Below are positions 28,043-40,845 of a stretch of 64,000 nt of DNA, piece by piece. The number at the start of each line of letters is the position of its first letter. Positions within the stretch are counted from its first letter, which is position 1. A program made the position numbers and the translations under genes. Under the pieces are notes generated by a model that had not been told where the DNA came from, made no database searches, and saw only the letters and a list, made by a program, of their open reading frames with translations. The stretch spans positions 124,001-188,000 of the forward strand of contig NZ_RHJI01000009.1 of the NCBI RefSeq assembly GCF_004211955.1. Direction: 5' to 3'. The DNA comes from Escherichia sp. E1V33. Lineage in GTDB: Bacteria; Pseudomonadota; Gammaproteobacteria; Enterobacterales; Enterobacteriaceae.

Positions 28043-28076
28043 GGCCGCAGGGTGACACAATCCTGCGGCCTTTTTT
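28043..28076 (+). terminator. Rho-independent terminator of the second ldr unit
   Basis: Stem ggccgcagggt/atcctgcggcc (one G-T wobble) followed by six Ts. Confidence 0.9.
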
Positions 28077-28092
28077 GTATGCGACGCCCATA

Positions 28093-28123
28093 AAAAAGCC
28101 CTACCATAAACGGTAAGGCTTTT
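28093..28123 (-). terminator. Terminator of the hemA-kdsA operon
   Basis: The stem aaaagcc-taccg / ggtagggctttt, read on the minus strand after the kdsA stop, ends in a T run. The mirrored A/T ends make it usable from both sides. Confidence 0.8.
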
Positions 28124-28140
28124 GATTTCAAATAAAAAAA

Positions 28141-29004
<864 letters not shown>

Positions 29005-29030
29005 TTAATCTTAAGTAAAGTGTCGATTAA

Positions 29031-29840
29031 TTAATGCAGCACAATATGTTTATGCGCGATGTTATTAATTTGCGCACGTATCATTTCGCTGATCGGGTCT
29101 TCCGGACACTGTTCAACGAAATAATTTAAATCATTCAACGCAACGTGTTCGCAATCCAGTTGCGCGTAAATCAACCCACGATCGCGAATTTCATAGGGAT
29201 CTTCCGGGTTAAACTGTAATAAAGCTTCGCTGGTACGTAGCGCCAGCTCCATCTGATTTTCTTCCATCAACGAGGCTTTGAGTGTATCCAGCAATTTGCG
29301 GATTACCTCAATGTTATCGGCTTCATCCAGGTCTTCATAAAACAGTTCCGCAGACGGGCTGATATTTCCCTTTAACCACACATCCAGCATATGTTCGCTT
29401 AATGATTCACCGTTAAAAGGGTTAATCAACCAGATTTCTCCGTCCGGGCATTCTATGCGCAATATAAGCTGCGTCGGGAATATCACCGGCAATAGCGGCA
29501 AATCGAGACGATTCGCGACCCATAATAAAACGGCGCCTAACGATACCGCACTGCCCTGTCGATTCTTTAACACCTGGTCCAGCCATAATGCATCGGAAAG
29601 ACGATAAACGCCGCGTGAGGCTTTAAATCCCCATTCGCCGTAAAACAGCGCGATTAATTTTTCCAGCTGCTCTTCTAAAGGCAGAAGCTGGCTAATTTCT
29701 TCCTTCGCCAGACTAACGAGACGCTCCAGTTCGTCGTAAACATCTTGCGAGGGAAAATCGCGGCGGATTGCTTCGCAAGCCAGGATCATGCCTTCGCACA
29801 ATGGCGCTTTATTAAATTCGAAATCAGCTAACGATCTCAT
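29031..29840 (-). CDS. sirB1: SirB1, transglutaminase-like/TPR family protein
   Basis: SirB1 (269 aa, also YchA) has an N-terminal transglutaminase-like region (about 40-170) and a C-terminal tetratricopeptide-type helical part (about 175-260, LRTSEALLQFNPEDPYEIRDRG). The catalytic cysteine of true transglutaminases is not obvious, so enzymatic activity is doubtful. Its function is unknown, though the locus was named for invasion regulation in Salmonella. It follows sirB2 by 3 bases on the same strand. Confidence 0.93.
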   Translation of the reverse strand: MRSLADFEFNKAPLCEGMILACEAIRRDFPSQDVYDELERLVSLAKEEISQLLPLEEQLEKLIALFYGEWGFKASRGVYRLSDALWLDQVLKNRQGSAVSLGAVLLWVANRLDLPLLPVIFPTQLILRIECPDGEIWLINPFNGESLSEHMLDVWLKGNISPSAELFYEDLDEADNIEVIRKLLDTLKASLMEENQMELALRTSEALLQFNPEDPYEIRDRGLIYAQLDCEHVALNDLNYFVEQCPEDPISEMIRAQINNIAHKHIVLH

Positions 29841-29843
29841 GAC

Positions 29844-30236
29844 TTACCCCAGTAACGGTACTTTTGTGGTGGCGAGTTTAATGATGATGTACAGCACCAC
29901 CAGCGCCAGCGGGAAGGCAATAATGCGCGCCTGCTGACTGTGCATCCGACGATAATCGAGTGCAATAAAACCCAAAACGATATAAATGATAACTCCAAAC
30001 AGCTTTTCAGTCAGCCACTGTGCCTGCCCGGAAAATGGCAGGATGTGCGCTTTAGCCATCAACGCAATGCCGCTTAACAATAACACCGTATCGACAACCG
30101 GCGGCACAATGCGCGTCCAGCGCGCAAATGCCTGAGGATGCTTCTGATAACGTAGCCAGAAACGTAAGGTTAATAGCCCAACAGAAAGCGCGATACTAAT
30201 GAGATGAACGCTAAGCAGCGTAGTAAAACTTATCAT
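29844..30236 (-). CDS. sirB2: SirB2, small membrane protein
   Basis: SirB2 (130 aa, also YchQ) is an integral membrane protein of the SirB family with four predicted helices (about 3-25, 45-65, 78-95, 103-122). No catalytic motif is visible and its role is unknown. It overlaps the prmC end by 4 bases and precedes sirB1 by 3, so translation is coupled within the operon. Confidence 0.93.
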   Translation of the reverse strand: MISFTTLLSVHLISIALSVGLLTLRFWLRYQKHPQAFARWTRIVPPVVDTVLLLSGIALMAKAHILPFSGQAQWLTEKLFGVIIYIVLGFIALDYRRMHSQQARIIAFPLALVVLYIIIKLATTKVPLLG

Positions 30237-31066
30237 CGATAATAGCGGCCGAGCGTTACGCGCTCGTTATCACCATAGTCACGGCAGGTTTCGACGTCAT
30301 GATACCCCGCGAGGATAAATGCTTGTCGCACCGCTTCGCCCTGCTGCCAGCCATGTTCCAGAAGCAGAAAGCCGCCGGATATCAGGGCGCTACGTGACTG
30401 TTCGATGATATGCACGATGTCCGCCATTCCGTTGTCTGCCGCAACCAGCGCAGTGAGTGGCTCAAAGCGGACATCGCCTTGTTGAAGATGTGGATCCTGC
30501 TCGTCGATATACGGTGGATTGCTGACAATCATCGTAAACTGCTGTCCGACCAGCGCACCAAACCAGTCGCTTTGCAGGATGTGGATATTTGTAATCGCCA
30601 GATTTTGCGCATTGCGCTTCGCAAGAGCGACAGCGTCAGGCATTCGGTCAACCGCCGTAACATCGCAATCCGGGCGTTCGCTGGCCAATGCCAGGGCAAT
30701 CGCCCCGGTGCCAGTGCCAAGATCGAGAATACGACAAGGTTGTTCTGGCAATCGCGCTAACGCCTGTTCAACCAGACATTCAGTGTCCGGACGAGGAATT
30801 AAGGTCGCTGGCGAAACAAATAGCGGCAACGACCAGAACTCACGCACACCGGTTAAATGGGCAATAGGTTCACCGGAACGACGACGGGCTAAAAGCGCGT
30901 CGAGTTGCTGACATTGTTCTACAGTCAACTGCGTTTCACCAAAGGCGAGAATATAAGTGCGCCCCTTGCCGGTAACATGTTCCAGCAGGATTTCAGCATC
31001 GCGCCGCGGGCTTTCGCTCGCCTGAAGTTGGTTTATTGCTTCACGCAGCCAGTGTTGATATTCCAT
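30233..31066 (-). CDS. prmC: PrmC, release-factor glutamine methyltransferase
   Basis: PrmC (277 aa, formerly HemK) methylates the glutamine of the GGQ motif in release factors RF1 and RF2, speeding termination. The SAM site DLGTGTGAIALALA lies near 115 and the catalytic NPPY near 183. The substrate RF1 is encoded immediately upstream, its stop codon sharing one base with the prmC start. Confidence 0.99.
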   Translation of the reverse strand: MEYQHWLREAINQLQASESPRRDAEILLEHVTGKGRTYILAFGETQLTVEQCQQLDALLARRRSGEPIAHLTGVREFWSLPLFVSPATLIPRPDTECLVEQALARLPEQPCRILDLGTGTGAIALALASERPDCDVTAVDRMPDAVALAKRNAQNLAITNIHILQSDWFGALVGQQFTMIVSNPPYIDEQDPHLQQGDVRFEPLTALVAADNGMADIVHIIEQSRSALISGGFLLLEHGWQQGEAVRQAFILAGYHDVETCRDYGDNERVTLGRYYR

Positions 31067-32148
31067 TATTCCTGCTCGGACAACGCCGCCAGTTGGTCGG
31101 CCTGATGTTCCTGGACGATCGGTTCTATCAGCATATCCAGTTTACCTTCCATCACTTCATCCAGGCGGTAGAGCGTCAGGTTGATGCGGTGATCGGTAAC
31201 GCGCCCCTGCGGGAAGTTATAGGTACGGTTACGATCGCTGCGATCGCCGCTACCCAGCAAGTTGCGACGGGTGGAGGCTTCTGCCTGCTGGCGTTTTGCC
31301 ATTTCAGCAGCGTGGATGCGAGCACCGAGCACTGAAAGCGCCTTCGCTTTGTTTTTATGCTGCGAACGTTCGTCCTGGCATTCAACAACAATCCCGGTTG
31401 GCAAGTGAGTAATACGAATTGCCGAATCGGTGGTGTTAACGTGCTGCCCCCCCGCCCCTGAAGAGCGGAAAGTATCAATACGCAAATCTGCCGGGTTAAT
31501 GTCCGGCAGTTCTGCGTCAGGCAGTTCCGGCATTACCGCAACGGTACAAGCAGAAGTATGAATACGACCCTGTGATTCCGTGGCCGGAACACGCTGCACG
31601 CGATGACCGCCGGATTCAAATTTCAATCGACCATACACACCATCACCGCTAATTTTGGCGATGATCTCTTTATAACCACCATGTTCACCCTCACTGGCGC
31701 TCATGATTTCTACACGCCAGCGGCGGGCTTCTGCGTAGCGGCTGTACATACGGAACAGATCGCCAGCGAACAGCGCCGCTTCATCACCACCAGTTCCGGC
31801 ACGCACTTCAAGGAAGGCGTTACGTTCGTCATCAGGATCTTTTGGCAGTAACAGAACCTGTAATTGCTGTTCCAGTTGCTCGCTTTTTTCTTTCGCTTCA
31901 CGCAGTTCGTCCTGCGCCATCTCGCGCATTTCTGGATCGTCGAGCATCATCTGCGCGGTTTCGATATCTTCCTGAACTTGTTGCCAGTCGGTAAAACAGC
32001 GCGAAACATCACTTAATTGCGCATATTCACGAGATAATGCGCGAAAACGTTCCTGGTCGGCGATGGTTTGCGCATCACCCAGCAGTGCCTGAACTTCTTC
32101 ATGGCGTTCATGCAGGGCTTCCAGTTTGGCAACGATAGAAGGCTTCAT
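31066..32148 (-). CDS. prfA: PrfA, peptide chain release factor 1
   Basis: RF1 (360 aa) recognises UAA and UAG stop codons in the ribosomal A site and triggers peptide release. The codon-reading motif PAT occurs in RVPATESQG, and the catalytic GGQ in [15 protein letters not shown] near 235. Full length with no internal frameshift (unlike prfB). It lies 40 bases after hemA on the minus strand. Confidence 0.99.
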   Translation of the reverse strand: MKPSIVAKLEALHERHEEVQALLGDAQTIADQERFRALSREYAQLSDVSRCFTDWQQVQEDIETAQMMLDDPEMREMAQDELREAKEKSEQLEQQLQVLLLPKDPDDERNAFLEVRAGTGGDEAALFAGDLFRMYSRYAEARRWRVEIMSASEGEHGGYKEIIAKISGDGVYGRLKFESGGHRVQRVPATESQGRIHTSACTVAVMPELPDAELPDINPADLRIDTFRSSGAGGQHVNTTDSAIRITHLPTGIVVECQDERSQHKNKAKALSVLGARIHAAEMAKRQQAEASTRRNLLGSGDRSDRNRTYNFPQGRVTDHRINLTLYRLDEVMEGKLDMLIEPIVQEHQADQLAALSEQE

Positions 32149-32188
32149 AGGCGTAAATGCACCCTGTAAAAAAGAAAATGATGTACTG

Positions 32189-33445
32189 CTACTCCAGCCC
32201 GAGGCTGTCGCGCAGAATATTCAGGCGTTCGTTATCCCCGTCACGGGCGGCCTGTTGAAGTGATTTCGTTGGCGCATGGATCAGGCGGTTAGTCAGTTTC
32301 CATGCCAGATCCTGCATAATGGCTTGCGCATCGCCCCCCTGTTCCAGGGCCGCTAACGCTTTGGCGGTTAACTCATCGCGAACCTGTTCAGCCTGGCTGC
32401 GATAATCGCGAATGGTTTCGCTGGCGCTTTGTGCGCGCAGCCACGCCATAAATTCACTGGTTTCCTGGGCGACGATAGTTTCCGCCTCAACTGCGGCGGC
32501 CTTACGCTGCGCCAGGTTGTGCGAAATGATGCTTTGCAGATCATCAACGCTGTAAAGGTAGGCATTCGCCAGTTTACCAACTTCCGGCTCAACATCGCGT
32601 GGAACGGCAATATCCACCAGCAGCATCGGTTGGTTGCGACGACTTTTTAATGCGCGCTCCACCATACCTTTACCGATAATCGGCAACGGGCTGGCGGTGG
32701 AACTGATGATGATATCGGCTTCGCGCAGACGCTCGTCGATATCGCTCAGGGCAATCACTTCCGCGCCGACTTCATCTGCCAGAATTTGGGCGCGTTCGCG
32801 AGTGCGGTTGGCGATAATCATCTTCTGTACTTTGTGTTCACGCAGATGACGCGCCACCAGCTCGATGGTTTCGCCTGCGCCAACCAGCAATACGGTCACC
32901 ATAGAGAGCGATTCAAAGATCTGTCGCGCCAGCGTACAAGCCGCAAATGCAACAGATACAGCACTGGCGCCAATATCCGTTTCGGTGCGGACGCGTTTCG
33001 CCACGGAGAAAGATTTCTGGAACATACGCTCCAGTTCGCTGGCCTTCATATGGCCTTTTTGCGAATCGGCAAAGGCTTTTTTTACCTGACCGAGGATTTG
33101 CGGCTCGCCCAATACCAGTGAATCCAGGCCACTGGCAACACGCATTAAATGGCTGACCGCGTCGTTATCCTGATGCCAGTAGAGGCTATTACGCAGATCT
33201 TCTTCGTTGAGATTATGGTAATCGCACAACCAGCGAATGAGCGCCTCTTGCAGGTTATCCTGCTCTTCAACACTAAGATAAAGTTCTGTGCGGTTACACG
33301 TCGACAACACCACGCCGCCCTGCACCATCGGCTGCGCAAGCAGGCTGTCCAGCGCCTGATCGAGCTTGTCCGGCGAAAACGATACACGTTCTCGCAACGA
33401 TACAGGTGCCGTTTTATGGTTGATACCAAGTGCTAAAAGGGTCAT
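32189..33445 (-). CDS. hemA: HemA, glutamyl-tRNA reductase
   Basis: HemA (418 aa) reduces glutamyl-tRNA to glutamate-1-semialdehyde, the first committed step of haem synthesis. The nucleophile C50 lies in [13 protein letters not shown]. The NADPH-binding segment [17 protein letters not shown] is near 185, and the C-terminal dimerisation helices are intact. The N-terminal residues (TLLALG) carry the region whose charge controls regulated proteolysis in enterobacteria. I start at [10 protein letters not shown]; a longer open frame to 33643 runs into the promoter region. It diverges from lolB, with 213 bases between. Confidence 0.99.
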   Translation of the reverse strand: MTLLALGINHKTAPVSLRERVSFSPDKLDQALDSLLAQPMVQGGVVLSTCNRTELYLSVEEQDNLQEALIRWLCDYHNLNEEDLRNSLYWHQDNDAVSHLMRVASGLDSLVLGEPQILGQVKKAFADSQKGHMKASELERMFQKSFSVAKRVRTETDIGASAVSVAFAACTLARQIFESLSMVTVLLVGAGETIELVARHLREHKVQKMIIANRTRERAQILADEVGAEVIALSDIDERLREADIIISSTASPLPIIGKGMVERALKSRRNQPMLLVDIAVPRDVEPEVGKLANAYLYSVDDLQSIISHNLAQRKAAAVEAETIVAQETSEFMAWLRAQSASETIRDYRSQAEQVRDELTAKALAALEQGGDAQAIMQDLAWKLTNRLIHAPTKSLQQAARDGDNERLNILRDSLGLE

Positions 33446-33589
33446 GTCTGCGGGAAATAATACCAACGTTGATATGGTTAGTCTGCCCGCATCATACAGG
33501 ATGCGTGGGATCAATAAAAGAGAGCGCCCCCTTTTGGAGTAATTGCCTAAACCCGTTAGATTCTGGCAATTAAGACAACTTGAACATAG

Positions 33590-34281
<692 letters not shown>

Positions 34282-34282
<1 letters not shown>

Positions 34283-35133
34283 TGCGGACTCAGTGGTCAT
34301 CTCCGGCAAAGCTTAATCTGTTTTTATACATTACCGGTCAGCGTGCAGACGGCTACCACACGCTGCAAACGCTGTTTCAGTTCCTGGATTACGGCGACAT
34401 TATTAGCATTGACCTTCGCAACGATGGGGAAATCCGCCTGTTAACGCCTGTTGAAGGTGTGGAGCACGAAGATAACCTGATTGTTCGCGCAGCACGCTTG
34501 TTGATGAAAGCAGCCACCACCAGCGGGCGTCTTCCGGCTGGAAGCGGTGCAGATATCAGCATTGACAAGCGTTTGCCTATGGGCGGTGGTCTGGGCGGCG
34601 GTTCATCCAATGCCGCAACCGTTCTGGTGGCTTTAAATCATCTGTGGCAATGCGGACTGAGTGTTGATGAGTTGGCAGAAATCGGTCTGACGCTGGGCGC
34701 TGATGTTCCGGTCTTTGTCCGTGGTCATGCTGCTTTTGCCGAAGGGGTTGGCGAAATATTAACGCCGGTGAATCCACCAGAGAAATGGTATCTGGTAGCG
34801 CACCCTGGCGTGAGTATTCCTACACCAATGATTTTTAAAGATCCCGAACTCCCACGCAACACGGCGAAAAGGTCAATAGAAACGTTGCTAAAATGTGAAT
34901 TCAGCAATGATTGCGAGGTTATCGCAAGAAAACGTTTTCGCGAGGTTGATGCGGTGCTTTCCTGGCTGTTAGAATACGCCCCGTCGCGCCTGACTGGGAC
35001 AGGGGCCTGTGTCTTTGCTGAATTTGATACAGAGTCTGAAGCCCGCCAGGTGCTAGAGCAAGCCCCGGAATGGCTCAATGGCTTTGTGGCGAAAGGCGTC
35101 AACCTTTCCCCATTGCACAGAGCCATGCTTTAA
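34282..35133 (+). CDS. ispE: IspE, CDP-methylerythritol kinase
   Basis: IspE (283 aa) phosphorylates 4-diphosphocytidyl-2-C-methylerythritol in the MEP isoprenoid pathway. The GHMP-kinase ATP loop [15 protein letters not shown] lies near 95, and the N-terminal [11 protein letters not shown] and C-terminal LTGTGACVF segments complete the fold. It is the middle gene of lolB-ispE-prs and starts at the lolB stop. Confidence 0.99.
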
Positions 35134-35157
35134 GCCGGGCAAGCTGAGTTTCGGTGA

Positions 35158-36231
<1,074 letters not shown>

Positions 36232-36247
36232 TCGAACCCGGCTCAAA

Positions 36248-36271
36248 GACCCGCTGCGGCGGGTTTTTTTG
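36248..36271 (+). terminator. Rho-independent terminator of prs
   Basis: gacccgctgcggcgggt forms a GC-rich hairpin followed by seven or more Ts, 17 bases past the prs stop. Confidence 0.92.
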
Positions 36272-36355
36272 TCTGTAATATCCATTTGTATGACCTATGC
36301 CTCCTTCACCTGCCATTTAGTTGACAGATGATGCGCTCACGGATGAAACATTATT

Positions 36356-38035
36356 GTGAACAAAATATTTTCCTCACATGTGATGCCTTTCCGCGCTCTG
36401 ATCGACGCTTGCTGGAAAGAAAAATATACTACTGCACGGTTTACCCGTGACCTGATTGCCGGGATAACCGTCGGGATTATTGCTATCCCGCTGGCGATGG
36501 CGTTGGCTATTGGTAGTGGTGTGGCGCCACAGTACGGTTTATATACCGCTGCTGTTGCGGGGATTGTCATTGCTCTGACGGGTGGATCGCGCTTTAGCGT
36601 ATCCGGTCCGACGGCAGCATTTGTGGTAATACTCTATCCCGTTTCGCAACAATTTGGACTGGCAGGGCTGCTGGTTGCGACGTTGTTGTCGGGGATCTTT
36701 TTGATCCTGATGGGTCTGGCACGCTTTGGTCGCCTGATCGAATATATTCCGGTTTCCGTCACCTTAGGTTTCACCTCGGGTATCGGGATCACCATCGGTA
36801 CCATGCAGATTAAAGATTTTCTCGGTCTGCAAATGGCCCATGTCCCGGAACATTATCTACAAAAAGTCGGCGCATTATTTATGGCGCTGCCGACCATTAA
36901 CGTAGGCGATGCCGCAATTGGTATCGTGACGCTTGGTATTCTGATTTTCTGGCCACGTTTGGGTATTCGTTTACCCGGCCACCTTCCGGCCTTGCTGGCA
37001 GGTTGCGCGGTGATGGGGATTGTTAACCTGCTCGGCGGACATGTTGCTACTATCGGGTCGCAATTCCACTACGTTCTGGCCGATGGTTCTCAGGGTAACG
37101 GTATTCCGCAACTGCTGCCGCAACTGGTACTGCCGTGGGATCTGCCCAATTCAGAATTCACGCTAACCTGGGATTCTATTCGCACACTGCTGCCTGCGGC
37201 ATTCTCAATGGCAATGCTCGGGGCGATCGAATCTCTGCTCTGCGCCGTGGTACTGGATGGTATGACCGGGACTAAGCACAAGGCAAACAGTGAACTGGTC
37301 GGACAGGGGCTGGGGAATATTATCGCTCCGTTCTTTGGTGGTATTACCGCTACAGCTGCCATCGCGCGTTCTGCCGCTAACGTCCGTGCCGGGGCAACTT
37401 CCCCTATCTCGGCGGTGATCCACTCTATTCTGGTTATTCTCGCCCTGCTGGTACTGGCACCACTGCTCTCCTGGCTGCCGCTTTCCGCCATGGCAGCCCT
37501 GCTGTTGATGGTGGCGTGGAACATGAGTGAAGCGCACAAAGTGGTCGACTTGCTGCGCCATGCGCCGAAAGATGACATCATCGTCATGCTGCTGTGTATG
37601 TCATTGACCGTGCTGTTCGATATGGTTATTGCCATTAGCGTGGGGATTGTACTGGCATCGCTGCTGTTTATGCGACGCATCGCTCGTATGACTCGCCTGG
37701 CTCCGGTGGCAGTAGACGTTCCAGACGATGTGCTGGTCCTGCGTGTTATTGGCCCGCTGTTTTTCGCGGCGGCTGAAGGTTTGTTCACCGACCTGGAATC
37801 ACGTCTGGAGGGAAAACGGATTGTTATTCTGAAGTGGGATGCCGTTCCGGTGCTTGATGCCGGTGGTCTTGATGCGTTCCAGCGTTTTGTGAAGCGTCTG
37901 CCTGAAGGGTGTGAACTGCGCGTGTGTAACGTGGAATTCCAGCCTCTGCGTACAATGGCCCGATCCGGTATTCAACCGATCCCGGGACGTCTGGCGTTCT
38001 TCCCGAATCGCAGCGCAGCGATGGCTGATCTGTAA
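36356..38035 (+). CDS. dauA: DauA, SulP-family C4-dicarboxylate transporter
   Basis: DauA (559 aa, formerly YchM) is an inner-membrane SulP/SLC26 transporter that takes up succinate and other C4-dicarboxylates aerobically at acidic pH. The transmembrane domain (about 25-430) carries the SulP signature near [15 protein letters not shown] and the [21 protein letters not shown]-like conserved block. The C-terminal STAS domain (about 445-555, [18 protein letters not shown]) is complete. It starts with GTG at 36356. An interaction with acyl carrier protein through STAS has been reported for E. coli. It is convergent with ychH. Confidence 0.98.
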   Translation: MNKIFSSHVMPFRALIDACWKEKYTTARFTRDLIAGITVGIIAIPLAMALAIGSGVAPQYGLYTAAVAGIVIALTGGSRFSVSGPTAAFVVILYPVSQQFGLAGLLVATLLSGIFLILMGLARFGRLIEYIPVSVTLGFTSGIGITIGTMQIKDFLGLQMAHVPEHYLQKVGALFMALPTINVGDAAIGIVTLGILIFWPRLGIRLPGHLPALLAGCAVMGIVNLLGGHVATIGSQFHYVLADGSQGNGIPQLLPQLVLPWDLPNSEFTLTWDSIRTLLPAAFSMAMLGAIESLLCAVVLDGMTGTKHKANSELVGQGLGNIIAPFFGGITATAAIARSAANVRAGATSPISAVIHSILVILALLVLAPLLSWLPLSAMAALLLMVAWNMSEAHKVVDLLRHAPKDDIIVMLLCMSLTVLFDMVIAISVGIVLASLLFMRRIARMTRLAPVAVDVPDDVLVLRVIGPLFFAAAEGLFTDLESRLEGKRIVILKWDAVPVLDAGGLDAFQRFVKRLPEGCELRVCNVEFQPLRTMARSGIQPIPGRLAFFPNRSAAMADL

Positions 38036-38094
38036 GAAAGGCATTAAATTGACCAGTCAGCGCAAACTGACTGGTCAGCAAACTACATTATTTG

Positions 38095-38373
38095 TTAGCT
38101 ATGACGGCGATTATCGCTACGGCGGCAACGTTTGTCATAGTGGCGAACCCACCAGTAACGGTCGCACACCTGTTCATGCCCGCCAACACGGGCTCCCGCC
38201 AGCCAGAGAATGGCACCGACGAAAATACTCAGCACTGCACCGTGTGCGAAATACTGGGGCATATCAAACTGTGGTAACTGGTTGAGGATTGAATACCCCA
38301 CACCAACCACCATCACCACCAGACCCAACCCCATAAGCACGTTACCGAGTAACGAAGCGTTTTTGCGTTTCAT
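38095..38373 (-). CDS. ychH: YchH, stress-induced inner-membrane protein
   Basis: YchH (92 aa) has two hydrophobic helices (about 10-28 and 43-60) and a basic, arginine-rich tail (RHYDKRCRRSDNRRHS). Its molecular role is unknown, although K-12 work links it to stress resistance and biofilm formation. It is divergent from pth across a 276-base spacer that carries AT-rich promoter sequence and no other gene. Confidence 0.95.
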   Translation of the reverse strand: MKRKNASLLGNVLMGLGLVVMVVGVGYSILNQLPQFDMPQYFAHGAVLSIFVGAILWLAGARVGGHEQVCDRYWWVRHYDKRCRRSDNRRHS

Positions 38374-38649
38374 GTGTCACCTCCGGAACTTTCTGGGTTG
38401 TAACAGGGAATACCCCTCTTCCTTATGTGTAAAGTATAGACAACACCCTGTGGGTTATGTGCGGGCGTGATCACAATTACAACCCTTATTTCAACAAAAC
38501 TTTACAAATAAACGTCTGAACACCTTGACTTTCCAATAGTCGACACAGGCAATTATTACGTTATCTGCGTTTAACACGCTGTTTTTTGTCAAGCGGGGCC
38601 GCAACCAGTAAACTACGCGCCAGTTATGTACTCACTCAGGACAAAAAAC

Positions 38650-39234
38650 GTGACGATTAAATTGATTGTCGGCCTGGCGAACCCCGGCGCTGAATACGCC
38701 GCAACGCGACATAATGCTGGCGCCTGGTTCGTTGACTTACTGGCGGAGCGTTTACGCGCTCCCCTGCGCGAAGAGGCTAAATTCTTTGGTTATACCTCGC
38801 GAGTTACCCTCGGAGGCGAAGATGTCCGCCTGTTAGTACCGACCACATTTATGAATCTCAGCGGCAAAGCCGTCGCAGCGATGGCCAGTTTTTTCCGCAT
38901 TAATCCGGACGAAATTCTGGTGGCCCACGACGAACTGGATCTGCCTCCGGGCGTCGCCAAATTTAAATTGGGCGGTGGCCACGGTGGTCACAATGGACTG
39001 AAAGACATCATCAGTAAATTGGGTAATAACCCTAACTTTCACCGTTTACGCATCGGAATCGGTCATCCGGGCGATAAAAACAAAGTTGTCGGGTTTGTAT
39101 TAGGCAAACCGCCTGTTAGTGAACAGAAGTTAATTGATGAAGCCATCGACGAAGCGGCACGTTGTACTGAAATGTGGTTTACAGAAGGCTTGACCAAAGC
39201 AACGAACCGATTGCACGCCTTTAAAGCGCAATAA
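38650..39234 (+). CDS. pth: Pth, peptidyl-tRNA hydrolase
   Basis: Pth (194 aa) cleaves peptidyl-tRNAs dropped from ribosomes, recycling tRNA; it is essential. The active-site triad motif is [17 protein letters not shown], with Asn11 and His21 counting the initiator, and Asp94 expected in [10 protein letters not shown]. The glycine-rich [13 protein letters not shown] segment binds tRNA. It begins with GTG at 38650, preceded by AGGAC. It precedes ychF, with which it is co-transcribed in E. coli. Confidence 0.99.
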   Translation: MTIKLIVGLANPGAEYAATRHNAGAWFVDLLAERLRAPLREEAKFFGYTSRVTLGGEDVRLLVPTTFMNLSGKAVAAMASFFRINPDEILVAHDELDLPPGVAKFKLGGGHGGHNGLKDIISKLGNNPNFHRLRIGIGHPGDKNKVVGFVLGKPPVSEQKLIDEAIDEAARCTEMWFTEGLTKATNRLHAFKAQ

Positions 39235-39350
39235 GTCGTTGTCTGCGGCATTTTTGCCGAGTGCCGTGTATAATAGGCAAAGTTATTTCCATTTCTGCAA
39301 TCTGTTAGCAATAACAGGTTGATTATTAAGATATTAAGGTGATTTAAATC

Positions 39351-40442
39351 ATGGGATTCAAATGCGGTATCGTCGGTTTGCCCAACGTCGGGAAATCTAC
39401 CCTGTTCAACGCGCTGACCAAAGCCGGTATTGAAGCGGCCAACTTTCCATTCTGTACCATTGAGCCGAACACAGGCGTCGTACCAATGCCTGACCCTCGC
39501 CTGGATCAACTGGCTGAAATCGTAAAACCGCAGCGCACGCTTCCCACTACCATGGAATTTGTCGATATCGCCGGTCTGGTAAAGGGCGCGTCGAAAGGTG
39601 AAGGTCTGGGTAACCAGTTCCTGACCAACATCCGTGAAACCGAAGCGATCGGTCACGTTGTGCGCTGCTTTGAAAATGACAACATCATTCACGTTTCCGG
39701 TAAAGTTAACCCGGCGGACGATATTGAAGTTATCAATACCGAACTGGCGCTGGCGGACCTCGACACCTGCGAGCGCGCGATTCACCGCGTACAGAAGAAA
39801 GCTAAAGGCGGCGATAAAGACGCGAAAGCCGAGCTGGCAGTACTGGAAAAATGCCTGCCACAGCTGGAAAACGCGGGCATGCTGCGCGCGCTGGATTTAA
39901 GCGCAGAAGAAAAAGCGGCTATTCGTTACCTGAGCTTCCTGACGCTGAAACCGACGATGTACATCGCCAACGTCAACGAAGACGGTTTTGAAAACAACCC
40001 GTATCTTGACCAGGTGCGTGAAATTGCGGCGAAAGAAGGTTCTGTCGTGGTTCCGGTTTGTGCTGCTGTTGAAGCAGACATTGCCGAACTGGACGACGAA
40101 GAACGTGACGAATTTATGCAGGAACTTGGGCTGGAAGAACCGGGCCTGAACCGTGTGATCCGTGCCGGTTATAAACTGCTGAACCTGCAAACTTACTTCA
40201 CCGCTGGGGTGAAAGAAGTGCGAGCATGGACCATCCCTGTCGGCGCAACTGCACCGCAAGCGGCTGGCAAAATACATACCGATTTCGAAAAAGGTTTTAT
40301 CCGCGCGCAGACTATCTCGTTTGAAGATTTCATCACTTACAAAGGTGAACAAGGCGCGAAAGAAGCAGGCAAAATGCGTGCAGAAGGTAAAGATTACATC
40401 GTTAAAGATGGCGATGTGATGAACTTCCTGTTCAACGTCTAA
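39351..40442 (+). CDS. ychF: YchF/OLA1, ribosome-associated ATPase
   Basis: YchF (363 aa) is an Obg-family P-loop protein that hydrolyses ATP rather than GTP and binds ribosomes; it negatively affects oxidative-stress defence. Motifs are G1 GLPNVGKST (8-16), G3 [10 protein letters not shown] near 70 and NVNE (replacing NKxD, hence ATP preference) near 205. A coiled-coil insert and a C-terminal TGS domain complete it. A perfect 12-bp terminator hairpin follows. Confidence 0.99.
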
Positions 40443-40472
40443 TTCCGCGTAATACCCAGGCTGTTAATAACG

Positions 40473-40506
40473 AGCCATTATGTGAGTTGCACATAATGGC
40501 TTTTTT
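40473..40506 (+). terminator. Rho-independent terminator of pth-ychF
   Basis: agccattatgtg and cacataatggct form a perfect 12-bp stem with a 5-base loop followed by TTTTT. Confidence 0.93.
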
Positions 40507-40631
40507 ACGCCTGCTACGTTGCTTCTTTCAATTCTGAGTTACCGAAACTCATAATCAGACTCCTGGCAATATTAACAATGCGGCTTTTATGTGATAACAA
40601 TCACAGTGCATTAACCGTTCAAGAGTTTGTC

Positions 40632-40808
40632 ATGAAAAAAACATTTACCTTCAGCCTGTTAGTAATTGTCTTTGCGAGCCTGTTAAGTGCTTGTGTTCCT
40701 CACCATCATCACCGCCACAGCGATGGCCCGCGTGGTCCTGCGGCTTCCGGTAAGCCAATGCCACCGTCAAATGGTGGGCCAAATCATGGCAGTCATGGTC
40801 GCTATTAA
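40632..40808 (+). CDS. Small histidine-rich lipoprotein
   Basis: A 58-aa predicted lipoprotein. Its hydrophobic signal peptide (MKKTFTFSLLVIVFASLLSA) ends in the lipobox LLSAC. The mature 38 residues are low-complexity: a histidine run directly after the lipidated cysteine (HHHHRH) followed by Gly/Pro/Asn-rich sequence ending GPNHGSHGRY. The pattern suggests metal binding at the envelope, but no function is known to me. A GTTCAAGAG stretch lies a few bases upstream of the ATG. It occupies the interval where K-12 carries the autotransporter-like ycgV. I do not recall a K-12 gene of this kind here. Confidence 0.75.
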   Translation: MKKTFTFSLLVIVFASLLSACVPHHHHRHSDGPRGPAASGKPMPPSNGGPNHGSHGRY

Positions 40809-40845
40809 TTTGCAAGTCATATGTGGGAGTGTGCATACTCTCCCG

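Larger units (their letters stand above)
27608..28076 (+). repeat. Long direct repeat (LDR), second copy
   Basis: Second unit of the tandem LDR pair, near-identical to 27090-27557, carrying its own ldr ORF, rdl region and terminator. Differences include tgttgcggggg versus tgttgtggggg in the leader and a small substituted patch before the toxin ORF (ccagacgctt versus catcaacaat). Confidence 0.93.

Noticed and set aside
37090-37788. 232-codon minus-strand ORF opposite dauA
   Set aside because: Shadow frame; dauA on the plus strand has complete SulP and STAS domains.
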